In this document: piece by piece, positions 17,120 through 25,310 of the stretch
Layout of the letters: every line of letters begins with the position of its first letter
Numbering within the stretch: position 1 is the first letter of the stretch
NCBI GenBank assembly: GCA_030824555.1
Contig: JAVBXK010000036.1
Coordinates: 33,424-97,423, forward strand
DNA from: a bacterium
Lineage (GTDB): Bacteria; Pseudomonadota; Gammaproteobacteria; Burkholderiales; Burkholderiaceae_C
Reading direction: 5' to 3'
DNA length: 64,000 nucleotides
Notes under the pieces: generated by a model
Database searches by the model: none
Seen by the model: the letters and a program-made list of their open reading frames with translations, nothing else
What the model was told of the DNA's origin: nothing
Made by a program: the position numbers and the translations under genes

Positions 17120-20100
17120 TCAAGTGCCCTTTCGGCGTTGGGCAACGACAGCCAGACCGCCCATCAGTGCGGCCATCACAATCATCCCCCACTCGCTCAG
17201 TGTGGGGATGTTGACCACAGAGGCAGGTGGCGCCTGCAATGTGATGACCACCATGGCTGCGTCGTAGGCATTGTTTTCGTAAACGCTGATGACCACGCTG
17301 AACGTACCCGGCTGCCCCGTGGGCGTACCCGTGATGGCCCCTGTGACTGGGTTGAGCACAAGCCCAGTCGGCAGGGTACCCGCCAGAACGGCAAATGTGG
17401 GGCGGGTAAAACCCGCGAGGACCGGTGCCGTGCTGAAACCTTGACCACCAGTCGCCGTTGCTTGGGCATAGCTGAACGCAGTGGTGCGCTCGCTCACATT
17501 CACCAGCACAGAATTGGACTGCACGGCGCCCAGCAAATCCGTTGCGGCCTGGGCGGCGACCACCAGACAATGTCCGGCACGGATCCCCGTCAGGACAGCG
17601 CCTGTCACATAGCAAGGCCCCGTCACGGTGTAGCTCACCGAACCACCGCTGATGCCTCCGCTGACACTCAACGTGGCACTGCCGCCGAAACCGATTTTTG
17701 ACTTGTCAGATGTCAGCACCAGTGCCGGCGCCACGCCAGGATTGACAACGACGGTGACTGGCTGAGATGTCACCGAGCTGTAGCTGATGGTCCCTGCTTT
17801 GTTCGCCACCACTTGGCATCTCCCCACCCCCACACCGGTCAATGTTGCGCCGTTGGTGGTGCATGGGCCGCTGATCACGGCATACGTCACCAATCCGGTG
17901 TCAGTTCCGCCAGCGGTGTTGAGCATGCTGGTGCCATTGGCACTGATGGTGGTCGGGTACACGCTGAGCAAAAGCGGCGCTTGAGCTGCCACCCCCACGG
18001 CCACCGTGACCGGGTTTGATGAAATGCCATTGAAGTTGGCATCTGCAGCCTGGCTGGCTGTCACAGTGCAACTCCCGACGCCAGTGCCGGTCAATGTGTT
18101 GCCTGCCAGTGAGCAAGGTCCGCTCGTCACACTGTAGGTCACCGCCCCGGTTCCGCCTCCGGTGGCACTCAACGCAGTGCCATTGCCCACGGCAATCTGG
18201 GTTGAAGCGGCGGTCAGCAGCAGCGGAGGCGGACTGCCCTTGGACACGGTGATGTTCTGGGTCACTTGCGTCGCTGAGCCGTAGGTGGCGTTACCGGGCT
18301 GGTTGGCAGCGATGGTGCATGTGCCTGCAGTCAAAGTGGTGACCAAGCTGCCGCTGACCGAACAAACGGATGGCGTCAGACTGCTGAATGCCACCATCAG
18401 ACCTGAACTGGCCGTGGCATTGACGGCAAACGCCCCCCCTGGCGTGAAGACAGGCGATGGCAGCGCCCCAAAGCTGATGGTTTGCCCCCCGCTCAACACT
18501 TGCAGCACGACGGTCGATGTGACCGACTCCGTCCCCGTGTCACTGACACCTCTGATGGTGAAAGACGATGGCCCAAACACTTCTGAAGGGAATCCACTGA
18601 TCACCCCTGTGACAAGGTCAAACCGGAGACCCGCGGGCAAGCCAGGGTTGATGGAGTACGTGACGGCCCCGCTCAGGCCACTGGTCACCATGGTCGCAGA
18701 GGGATTGATGCTGGTGCCCACCGTGCCGCTGAGCGTCTGTGAACTGGGGCTCAAACTGGCTGCGGGCGGTGCCATGGGCACCACGGTCAGGGTGACCGCT
18801 CCCGCATAGCCCGAGTCGCCACTGTCGTGATAGTTGATCTGGTAACGGTTCAGGCCCAGCACAAAGTTGCTGCCATCGCGGTGCCCGTTGAAATATTGGT
18901 TGGCTACGCCAGCCACACCCCCTGTGCCACTCAGACCAGCGTAATCGATCAACACAAACTTGGTACCGACTGGCAGCACTTCATCGTTCACCAGCGAGAG
19001 ATTCAGTTCGGCAAAATTGAGAATGGCGACCTCGCTGCTGCTACGCAGTTGGCTGTTGCTGCGCGCCGTTGGGTCAATTGTCAGCTGCAACGTCGAAAAG
19101 TAATTCAGCTCGACTCTGTTGTCTGTGTTCAACACGGCGGTGGCGCCTGCAGCGGTGCCAAAGTTTCCGACAGTGAGCCGACCATCTTCGCCGATGCTGA
19201 TCACGCCCTGGTTGCCCCCCAGGATGTTGTAAGTGCCTGCTGAAACGGCGATCGCACCGTCAGCAGCGGCCGAGATTTCGCCCTGATTGATGAAGTTGGC
19301 AAAGTAGCTGCTGGCACCCAACAGCTCTATCCCACCACCGTTCTTCACACTGAGGCTGCCAAACACAATGTCGTTCGTGCGGTTGATGGCGATGCGCGCG
19401 CCGGGATTGACTTTGAAAATACCGCCGTTGTTGACCAGGCTGGCACCGTCATTGATGATGATTTGCCCATAGTGATCGCTGGATGCAGCCGTCCAGCGCA
19501 ATTCAAAATCCGATGCCAGACTGCCCTGCCCGTTGAGGGTGAGGGTGGAATCGGGCTCCATCACCACCATGGCTGCCGTCACGCTGTAATTTGTGCTGCT
19601 GTACTCTTGCGGGAGGGCAATGGTGTTGCGGCCAAAGACATCCAATACCGGGGTGGTCAGCTTCGCAGCGGAATCGGCGATATCCACGCTGGCGCCGTCA
19701 AGGGTCAAACGAGCATCGACCGTCAACCGGGTGGCACCAAGGCCCAGCTTCAGGCTGCTGTTGATGAAGGCCACATCGCCCGACTTCAGTTTGCTGGATT
19801 CATTGACCAGTTCCAGTGACGCGCCGTTCTGGAACGTCATCTGCCCGTAAATACCGGGGGTGGCATTGGACTGGCCGAACGTCAAGGACGATTGATCCAG
19901 TTTCAGTGTGGACCCGTCGATGGTCGCGGTGTTGCCTGCACCATAAAAATACAAAGCGTCATGATAGTTACCGTGGACATTGCCAACACGGTAGAAGGTC
20001 AGTGTCGACCCTGCGCCTGTGACGTTCAGGGCAGTGGTTGATGGCACGTCCACCTTGGCCCACCAATTGGAGATGGTGGAGTCGCCCGTGGCGCTCAACC

Positions 20101-20662
20101 TGAAATTCGCCCTGCTGTCGAAAAGCGGTGGATTGAACCCGGTGATGGACCCGTTGCTCAAAGTGAGAGACATGTCGGGCGCTGGCGAAACAGCACCTGA
20201 TGTGAAGAACCAAAGCGCGGTGTTGTCGTAATCCAGATCGACGTTGTCAATCGTCAAATTGCGCAGCTTGATGAATCGATCTGTGGGCAGGTAGAAGTCA
20301 GCAGCGCTCGTTGGGTTGGGATTCATGTCGGCGCCGCTGACCTTGGCAGCCTTGCGCCCGGTGCCCGTGGATGTCCAGGTCGTCGACTCGTAGCACGGGT
20401 AATTGGGATACCAGTAGGTCACATCCGTCAGCATCACGAGCGTATTGCCCGGGGTCAAGGAGCCCGCCCCATCCCCGGGGTGGCGAGTCGCATTGAACTG
20501 AAGTGCGGCATTGCCGGTGCAATCAACGCTGTAGTTGCTGCCCCAGGCATTGTGGGTCAACGTGGCGGCCCCGGCGGCACTCATGCTGGCCAGCATGAGC
20601 ACTGTCGCGGTCGCCAGGGCTCGCCATGACTGGGACAAAACCGGTGTTGCTCTCGTGTTCAT
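17120..20662 (-). CDS. Large secreted IPTL-CTERM protein with Ig-like repeats
   Basis: The 1180-residue product starts with a signal peptide cleaved near 'MSAAGAA'. Residues up to about 620 are Ser/Thr/Asn/Gly-rich beta-helix-like sequence resembling autotransporter passenger repeats. Residues about 630-724 form a putative Ig domain ('INPGLPAGLRFDLVTGVISG'). From about 725 to 1050 come four similar modules of about 85 residues, each with a 'GvGsCtV.A.q' type core and paired Cys; another putative Ig domain follows ('LPTGLVLNPVTGAITGTPTG'). The last 29 residues are the sorting signal: IPTLSEWG, a hydrophobic helix and the basic tail RRKGT. It should be exported, anchored, then processed by exosortase H to the cell surface or matrix. 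No enzyme domain is visible. Confidence 0.9.
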   Translation of the reverse strand: MNTRATPVLSQSWRALATATVLMLASMSAAGAATLTHNAWGSNYSVDCTGNAALQFNATRHPGDGAGSLTPGNTLVMLTDVTYWYPNYPCYESTTWTSTGTGRKAAKVSGADMNPNPTSAADFYLPTDRFIKLRNLTIDNVDLDYDNTALWFFTSGAVSPAPDMSLTLSNGSITGFNPPLFDSRANFRLSATGDSTISNWWAKVDVPSTTALNVTGAGSTLTFYRVGNVHGNYHDALYFYGAGNTATIDGSTLKLDQSSLTFGQSNATPGIYGQMTFQNGASLELVNESSKLKSGDVAFINSSLKLGLGATRLTVDARLTLDGASVDIADSAAKLTTPVLDVFGRNTIALPQEYSSTNYSVTAAMVVMEPDSTLTLNGQGSLASDFELRWTAASSDHYGQIIINDGASLVNNGGIFKVNPGARIAINRTNDIVFGSLSVKNGGGIELLGASSYFANFINQGEISAAADGAIAVSAGTYNILGGNQGVISIGEDGRLTVGNFGTAAGATAVLNTDNRVELNYFSTLQLTIDPTARSNSQLRSSSEVAILNFAELNLSLVNDEVLPVGTKFVLIDYAGLSGTGGVAGVANQYFNGHRDGSNFVLGLNRYQINYHDSGDSGYAGAVTLTVVPMAPPAASLSPSSQTLSGTVGTSINPSATMVTSGLSGAVTYSINPGLPAGLRFDLVTGVISGFPSEVFGPSSFTIRGVSDTGTESVTSTVVLQVLSGGQTISFGALPSPVFTPGGAFAVNATASSGLMVAFSSLTPSVCSVSGSLVTTLTAGTCTIAANQPGNATYGSATQVTQNITVSKGSPPPLLLTAASTQIAVGNGTALSATGGGTGAVTYSVTSGPCSLAGNTLTGTGVGSCTVTASQAADANFNGISSNPVTVAVGVAAQAPLLLSVYPTTISANGTSMLNTAGGTDTGLVTYAVISGPCTTNGATLTGVGVGRCQVVANKAGTISYSSVTSQPVTVVVNPGVAPALVLTSDKSKIGFGGSATLSVSGGISGGSVSYTVTGPCYVTGAVLTGIRAGHCLVVAAQAATDLLGAVQSNSVLVNVSERTTAFSYAQATATGGQGFSTAPVLAGFTRPTFAVLAGTLPTGLVLNPVTGAITGTPTGQPGTFSVVISVYENNAYDAAMVVITLQAPPASVVNIPTLSEWGMIVMAALMGGLAVVAQRRKGT

Positions 20663-20728
20663 GACGGCTTGCTCTTTCCTGTAAAGAGATGGCGCGCGGT
20701 GGCACCAGGGCGAAACAAATGGACTGGC

Positions 20729-21109
20729 TTACCTGCCAAACAACGCCTTGGTATGCGCTGCATCCACGGTGTTCTCGTACTTGCTGACTTTGCACACCTT
20801 GGCTTTGCAGTCGCAAGCCACTTTGTTGGCCAGCACGAAGGTGGTGGTGTCGTAGTCCTGAACACCGGGCTCAGGCCGGATCCTGTCCATGAGCCTTTTC
20901 TCGGCCATGTCCCCCAGATACAGTTTGGTGAGCGCAACGGCAATGCCCTCCGAATCGGCACAAAAACCAGCTTTTTTGTCGCAAATGACACCCGCGACCG
21001 GTGAATACACCGCGCCCTTGAGCTTCACTGCATCGGCATGAGCGGCGAACGGAAACCAAAGTAAAGAAACCGCAGCCACCAGCACGGCCCCTTGGAATGA
21101 ATGGGTCAA
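20729..21109 (-). CDS. YcgJ-family periplasmic protein
   Basis: A 126-residue protein with a signal peptide ending 'AAHADA'. The mature part carries 'VYSPVAGVICDKKAGFCADS', 'GIAVALTKLYLG' and 'FVLANKVACDCKAKVCKV', which correspond to the Cys pattern of the YcgJ (Fels-1 prophage-like) family. The paired Cys suggest a disulphide-stabilised small periplasmic protein. Its function in the family is not known. It lies 66 bases upstream of the IPTL-CTERM gene in the same orientation and may be part of the exosortase locus. Confidence 0.75.
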   Translation of the reverse strand: MTHSFQGAVLVAAVSLLWFPFAAHADAVKLKGAVYSPVAGVICDKKAGFCADSEGIAVALTKLYLGDMAEKRLMDRIRPEPGVQDYDTTTFVLANKVACDCKAKVCKVSKYENTVDAAHTKALFGR

Positions 21110-21148
21110 AGGTCACGCTCCCGCAGGTTGTGATGTGTGAAAAGAAGC

Positions 21149-21167
21149 AACGCGTTAACGCGTTAAC
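21149..21167. promoter_or_regulatory. Perfect palindrome upstream of the exosortase locus (possible operator)
   Basis: AACGCGTTAACGCGTT (21149-21164) is a perfect 16-base palindrome, extended by 'AAC' so that the unit GTTAAC also repeats. It lies 40 bases upstream of the YcgJ-like start codon and between two divergent transcription units, a likely operator position. The bound factor is not known. Confidence 0.4.
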
Positions 21168-21323
21168 AGCACCCAGCCATTCTACGCGCCGAGTCTGAGT
21201 CGGGCGCTTGTTTCGATCGCTGAATTCCAATCAGGATTAACCCGCAGGTTGTCACCTTTGCGTCATTGCCACATTGAACAGCGGGCGCATCGTGACCGGC
21301 ATCCGTATTCACACAGCAGCCCC

Positions 21324-23726
21324 ATGACCCCAACACGTCCACGCACACCACCCCTCTCACACCCACTTACGCTGGTGCCGGTGGCCTTGGCCTGTACCTT
21401 GGCCGCCTGTTCGTCCATGTCGGGCAGCTCAGGTGGTGGCACCGCCACCATCGTGCGCACCACGCACGGCATTCCGCACATCACCGCGCCCGACATGGAA
21501 ACGCTGGCGTTTGGCGTGGCCTACGCCCATGCGCAAGACAACGTGTGCCAGACCGCCGACCACATGGTCACGGTGCGTGGTGAACGTTCATTGCACTTTG
21601 GCGAAAGCGGGCGCGGCATTCTGGGTGTGCGCGGCCTGCCCAACCCGCAGATCGACATCTTCATCGCCGCCCACATGGACGACGCTGCCCTGGCCAGGCT
21701 GTGGGCCGCTTCCAGCGCAGCCAACCAGGCGCAAGCCCGCGGCTACGTGGCCGGGTACAACCGCTACTTGCAAGACCACGCGGGCAAATTGCCAGCCGCC
21801 TGCAACGGTAAACCCTGGGTGCAGCCCATGACGCTGGCCCACTTCTACCGCGCCACCGAAGTGGTGCAAGTGCAGGCGGGTGCCGGGGCATTGGCCGATG
21901 CCATTGCAGCCGCCACGCCACCCAAAGCCAACGCAACCCAAACCAGCGCCTTGCCCGCCCAGGCAGCGCCCGAGGGCGAACACATTGCGGGCGCACAGGC
22001 ATTGATGCGCGAAGCCGGGCTGCTGGATTCACCGTTGGGCTCCAACGCCTGGGCCTTCGGCAAAGACGTGACGGCCAACGGCAAGGGCATGCTGCTGGGC
22101 AACCCGCACTTCCCGTGGGTGGGTACCAGTCGCTTTTATCAGATGCACCTGACCATTCCCGGCCAGTTTGACGTGATGGGTGCCAGCATCGGCCTGTCGG
22201 GCGTGGTGCAGATCGGGTTCAACAAAGACGTGGCCTGGTCACACACCGTGTCCACCGGCAAGCGCTTCACGCTGCACGAGCTGACACTGGAGCCCGGCCA
22301 GCCCACGCAATACCTGGTGGACGGCCAGCCACGCGCCATGCATCCTAAAACCGTCACGTACCGCGTGAAGGGTGCCGATGGCCAGGTGGCCACCAAAACG
22401 CACACCGTTTGGACCACCCACTTTGGCCCCGTCCTCGTCATGCCCAGGGCGGGCCTGAACTGGACCGGGCAGGTGGCCTACACCCTGAAAGACGCCAACA
22501 CCGGGGGCCTGCGCAGCACCGAAACCTACCTGGGCTTTGCCCAGGCCCGCAGCGTGGCCGACATGGAAAAGGCGCTGGGCAACCTCGGCACCTCGTGGGT
22601 CAACACCGTTGCGGCCGACCGCAACGGCCAGGTGCTGTACGCCGACAAGAGCGTGGTGCCCGACGTGGATGCCGCCCAGCTGCAGCGCTGCGCGCCCAGC
22701 AAGGGCGCGGCTGCCCTGCTGGGTGCCGCAGGGTTGGTGGTGCTGAACGGATCGCGCAGCGACTGCGACTGGCGGCAGGACGCCGCCTCGCCCGTGCCCG
22801 GTCTGACCCCGCCCACCCGCATGCCTCATGTGATGCGGACCGACTGGGTACACAACAGCAACGACAGCTTCTTCTACACCCACCCCGCCGTCAAATGGCC
22901 AGCGATGTCGCCACTGGTGGGTGACGACGTGGTGCGCCGCCCCCGCACACGGTCAGAGTTGATCGAAATTCCCGAGCTGCTGGGCAAAGGCAAGGTCACG
23001 CTGGCGAGCATGCAGGCCCAGTTGTTCGAGAACCGCAACCTCATGGCCCGCCACATCCTGCCCGACCTGCTGGCAGGCTGCACGACCTTGAGCGCCCCCA
23101 CCACAGATGTGCGTGACGGTTGTGCCGCGCTGAAAACGTTTGCCGACAGCGGCTACCGCAACGAAGTGACGGCCCGTGGTGCCCACCTGTTCCGCGAGTT
23201 CTGGCGCACCGCCAGCCAGATACCCGGCGTGTACCGCGAGCCCTTCAACAAAGCCCGCCCGGTGGACACGCCCACAGGCCTGAAGCTGGCCGACGCAGCC
23301 ACCGCCACCAAAGTGTGGGAAGCGCTGGGTGCCGCCGTGAAAAAGGTGCGCGATGCCGGGTTTGCACTCGATGCCCAGCTGGGTGACGTACAGCGCGCCA
23401 TCTTTACCGATGCAGCCATCCCGCTGCACGGTGGCGACGAGATCGAAGGCACGCTGAACAACCTGGGCGACCGTGGGCAACCGGGCATTGGCAAGCGCGG
23501 CATCCGCATCGACTACGGCACCAGCTACGTGCAGACTGTGACGTTTGACGACCGTGGCCCGGTGGCACAGGCCACGCTGACCTTCGGCCAGAGCACCAAC
23601 CCGGCATCACCCCACGCCACCGACCAGCTGAAAAACTACTCGGCCAAACAGTGGCCCAGCCTGCCCTTCCATGCGGCAGACATCCAGCGCCAGCGCATCG
23701 GGGAACCGTTGGTGCTGACGCGTTGA
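21324..23726 (+). CDS. Penicillin acylase/AHL acylase family lipoprotein (Ntn hydrolase)
   Basis: From the ATG at 21324 the protein has 800 residues with a lipoprotein signal ending 'CTLAACSS'. It follows the precursor layout of the penicillin amidase/PvdQ family: alpha chain with 'GIPHITAPDMETLAFGVAYAHAQD', a linker, and the autocleavage site 'DSPLGSNAW' whose Ser becomes the N-terminal nucleophile of the beta chain. 'LLGNPHFPW' and the C-terminal 'NNLGDRGQPGIGKRGI' also fit the family. Such enzymes hydrolyse acylated amides including N-acyl-homoserine lactones in the periplasm; which substrate applies here is not visible. The TTG at 21249 is a poorer start. It is not obviously in an operon with the ring-cleavage genes downstream. 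Confidence 0.88.
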   Translation: MTPTRPRTPPLSHPLTLVPVALACTLAACSSMSGSSGGGTATIVRTTHGIPHITAPDMETLAFGVAYAHAQDNVCQTADHMVTVRGERSLHFGESGRGILGVRGLPNPQIDIFIAAHMDDAALARLWAASSAANQAQARGYVAGYNRYLQDHAGKLPAACNGKPWVQPMTLAHFYRATEVVQVQAGAGALADAIAAATPPKANATQTSALPAQAAPEGEHIAGAQALMREAGLLDSPLGSNAWAFGKDVTANGKGMLLGNPHFPWVGTSRFYQMHLTIPGQFDVMGASIGLSGVVQIGFNKDVAWSHTVSTGKRFTLHELTLEPGQPTQYLVDGQPRAMHPKTVTYRVKGADGQVATKTHTVWTTHFGPVLVMPRAGLNWTGQVAYTLKDANTGGLRSTETYLGFAQARSVADMEKALGNLGTSWVNTVAADRNGQVLYADKSVVPDVDAAQLQRCAPSKGAAALLGAAGLVVLNGSRSDCDWRQDAASPVPGLTPPTRMPHVMRTDWVHNSNDSFFYTHPAVKWPAMSPLVGDDVVRRPRTRSELIEIPELLGKGKVTLASMQAQLFENRNLMARHILPDLLAGCTTLSAPTTDVRDGCAALKTFADSGYRNEVTARGAHLFREFWRTASQIPGVYREPFNKARPVDTPTGLKLADAATATKVWEALGAAVKKVRDAGFALDAQLGDVQRAIFTDAAIPLHGGDEIEGTLNNLGDRGQPGIGKRGIRIDYGTSYVQTVTFDDRGPVAQATLTFGQSTNPASPHATDQLKNYSAKQWPSLPFHAADIQRQRIGEPLVLTR

Positions 23727-23855
23727 CCTGTCATTTTTTGGAAAACGAAGTTTCAGCCATGCGCAATTCACATATCAGCTAGTGGTACGCACGGCTAGGC
23801 AGATGGGCGGGCTGGTTTGAGAATCGGCCCACTCACAACACTTCTGCCCGAACCC

Positions 23856-24794
23856 ATGTCCAAACCCACCACAGGCGACTTCACCAAAACCAGCGGCTGG
23901 CTCGACTGGTACACCGGCCCGAGCAAGCCCCGCTTTCAACTGCCTGCGGGTGCGGTGGACGCACACTGCCACGTGTTCGGCCCTGGGGCCGAATTCCCCT
24001 ATGCACCTGAGCGCAAGTACACCCCTTGCGACGCCACCAAACACGAGCTGTACGCGCTGCGCGACCACCTGGGCTTTGCCCGCAACGTGGTGGTGCAGGC
24101 CACCTGCCACGGTGCCGACAACCGCGCCATGATCGACGCCTGCACCAGCAGCGGTGGCAAAGCACGTGGTGTGGCCACCGTGCGCCGCACCGTGACCGAT
24201 GACGAGCTGCAAGCCATGCACGCCGCCGGGGTGCGCGGGGTGCGCTTCAATTTCGTGAAGCGCCTGGTGGACTTCACGCCCAAAGACGAGCTGATGGAGA
24301 TCGCTGGCCGCATCGCCAAGCTGGATTGGCACGTGGTCATTTACTTCGAGGCGGTGGACCTGCCCGAGCTGTGGGACTTTTTCACCGCACTGCCCACCAC
24401 CGTGGTGGTGGACCACATGGGGCGGCCTGACGTGAGCAAACCCATCGACGGTCCCGAGTTCGAGCTGTTCCTGAAATTCATGCGCCAGCACCCCAACGTG
24501 TGGAGCAAGGTGAGCTGCCCCGAACGCCTGTCTGTCACCGGTCCCAAGGCCCTGAACGGCGAACAGGCCGCCTACCAGGACGTGGTGCCTTTCGCCCGCC
24601 GCGTGGTCGAAGAGTTCCCCGACCGCGTGCTGTGGGGCACCGACTGGCCCCACCCCAACCTGAAAGACCACATGCCCGACGACGGCCTGCTGGTGGACTT
24701 CATCCCCCACATCGCCCCCACGGCCGAGCTGCAGCAGAAACTGCTGGTCACCAACCCCATGCGCCTCTACTGGCCAGAGGAAATCTCGAAATGA
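23856..24794 (+). CDS. ligI: 2-Pyrone-4,6-dicarboxylate (PDC) hydrolase
   Basis: This 312-residue amidohydrolase matches LigI closely: 'VDAHCHVFGPGAEFPYAPER' with the HxH metal-type motif, 'LGFARNVVVQATCHG', 'GVRGVRFNFVKRLVD', 'WHVVIYFEA', 'VVDHMGRPD' and 'LWGTDWPHPN' with the catalytic Asp. LigI opens 2-pyrone-4,6-dicarboxylate to the 4-carboxy-2-hydroxymuconate level in protocatechuate 4,5-cleavage. The start at 23856 (MSKPTT) fits family length; an upstream ATG at 23817 adds an unconserved leader. It heads the ring-cleavage operon and its stop overlaps the start of a small ORF as ATGA. Confidence 0.93.
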   Translation: MSKPTTGDFTKTSGWLDWYTGPSKPRFQLPAGAVDAHCHVFGPGAEFPYAPERKYTPCDATKHELYALRDHLGFARNVVVQATCHGADNRAMIDACTSSGGKARGVATVRRTVTDDELQAMHAAGVRGVRFNFVKRLVDFTPKDELMEIAGRIAKLDWHVVIYFEAVDLPELWDFFTALPTTVVVDHMGRPDVSKPIDGPEFELFLKFMRQHPNVWSKVSCPERLSVTGPKALNGEQAAYQDVVPFARRVVEEFPDRVLWGTDWPHPNLKDHMPDDGLLVDFIPHIAPTAELQQKLLVTNPMRLYWPEEISK

Positions 24795-24868
24795 GCCCCC
24801 ACGTTCATACTCATTCACTGCCCCCCGAGGGGGCTTCAGCCTCCTTGAGGCGGCTCCGCGGAGGCTGA
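24791..24868 (+). CDS. Small upstream ORF (25 aa) in a repeated hairpin module
   Basis: A 25-codon ORF (MSPHVHTHSLPPEGASASL then RRLRGG) overlaps the ligI stop as ATGA and ends one base before the ligA start (TGA-C-ATG). A near-identical small ORF lies before the Bug receptor at 58523. Within the element, GCCTCC (24839-24844) can pair with GGAGGC (24860-24865), and the 3' arm contains the Shine-Dalgarno sequence of ligA. Translation of the small ORF could open this hairpin. The peptide itself may have no function. Confidence 0.5.
   Translation: MSPHVHTHSLPPEGASASLRRLRGG
24793..24868 (+). repeat. PHVH-SLPP intergenic repeat, copy 1
   Basis: The run CCCCCACGTTCA, CATTCACTGCCCCCC, AGGGGGC and CCTTGAGGCGGCTC is shared with the element at 58526-58606 on the other strand. 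Copy 1 has one C fewer after CCTCC and one base fewer before GGAGG than copy 2, yet both keep an ORF that ends beside the next start codon. Confidence 0.8.
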
Positions 24869-24869
24869 C

Positions 24870-25310
24870 ATGGCCCTTGAAAAACCCTACCTCGACGTCC
24901 CCGGCACCATCATTTTCGATGCCGAGCAAAGCCGCAAAGGCTACTGGCTGAACCAGTTCTGCATGAGCCTGATGCAAGCAGGCAACCGCGAGCGCTTCAA
25001 AGCCGACGAGCGTGCCTACCTCGACGAGTGGGCCATGACCGAAGAGCAGAAGCAGGCCGTGCTGGCGCGCGACTTGAACTGGTGCATGCGCACCGGCGGC
25101 AACATCTACTTCCTGGCCAAAATCGGCGCGACCGATGGCAAAAGCTTCCAGCAAATGGCGGGCTCCATGACCGGCATGACCGAAGACGAGTACCGCGCCA
25201 TGATGATGGCCGGTGGCCGCAGCGTTGAAGGCAACCGCTTTGTGGGTGAAGACGGCGACGCGCAAGCCCACCACCAGCCCCAGGGCAAAGCAGGCCACGC
25301 CAAGGCATGA
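24870..25310 (+). CDS. ligA: Protocatechuate 4,5-dioxygenase alpha subunit
   Basis: A 146-residue protein of the LigA/PmdA family: 'VPGTIIFDAEQSRKGYWLNQ' and 'FCMSLMQAGNRERFKADER' at the N-terminus, 'DLNWCMRTGGNIYFLAKIG' in the middle and 'MTGMTEDEYRAMMMAGG' at the end. LigA forms the small subunit that closes over the active site of LigB in the extradiol cleavage of protocatechuate. The C-terminal His/Gln/Lys-rich tail of about 20 residues is longer than usual. Its GGAGG ribosome-binding site lies in the 3' arm of the upstream repeat hairpin. Its stop overlaps the next start (ATGA), and the beta subunit gene lies one gene further on. Confidence 0.93.
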   Translation: MALEKPYLDVPGTIIFDAEQSRKGYWLNQFCMSLMQAGNRERFKADERAYLDEWAMTEEQKQAVLARDLNWCMRTGGNIYFLAKIGATDGKSFQQMAGSMTGMTEDEYRAMMMAGGRSVEGNRFVGEDGDAQAHHQPQGKAGHAKA

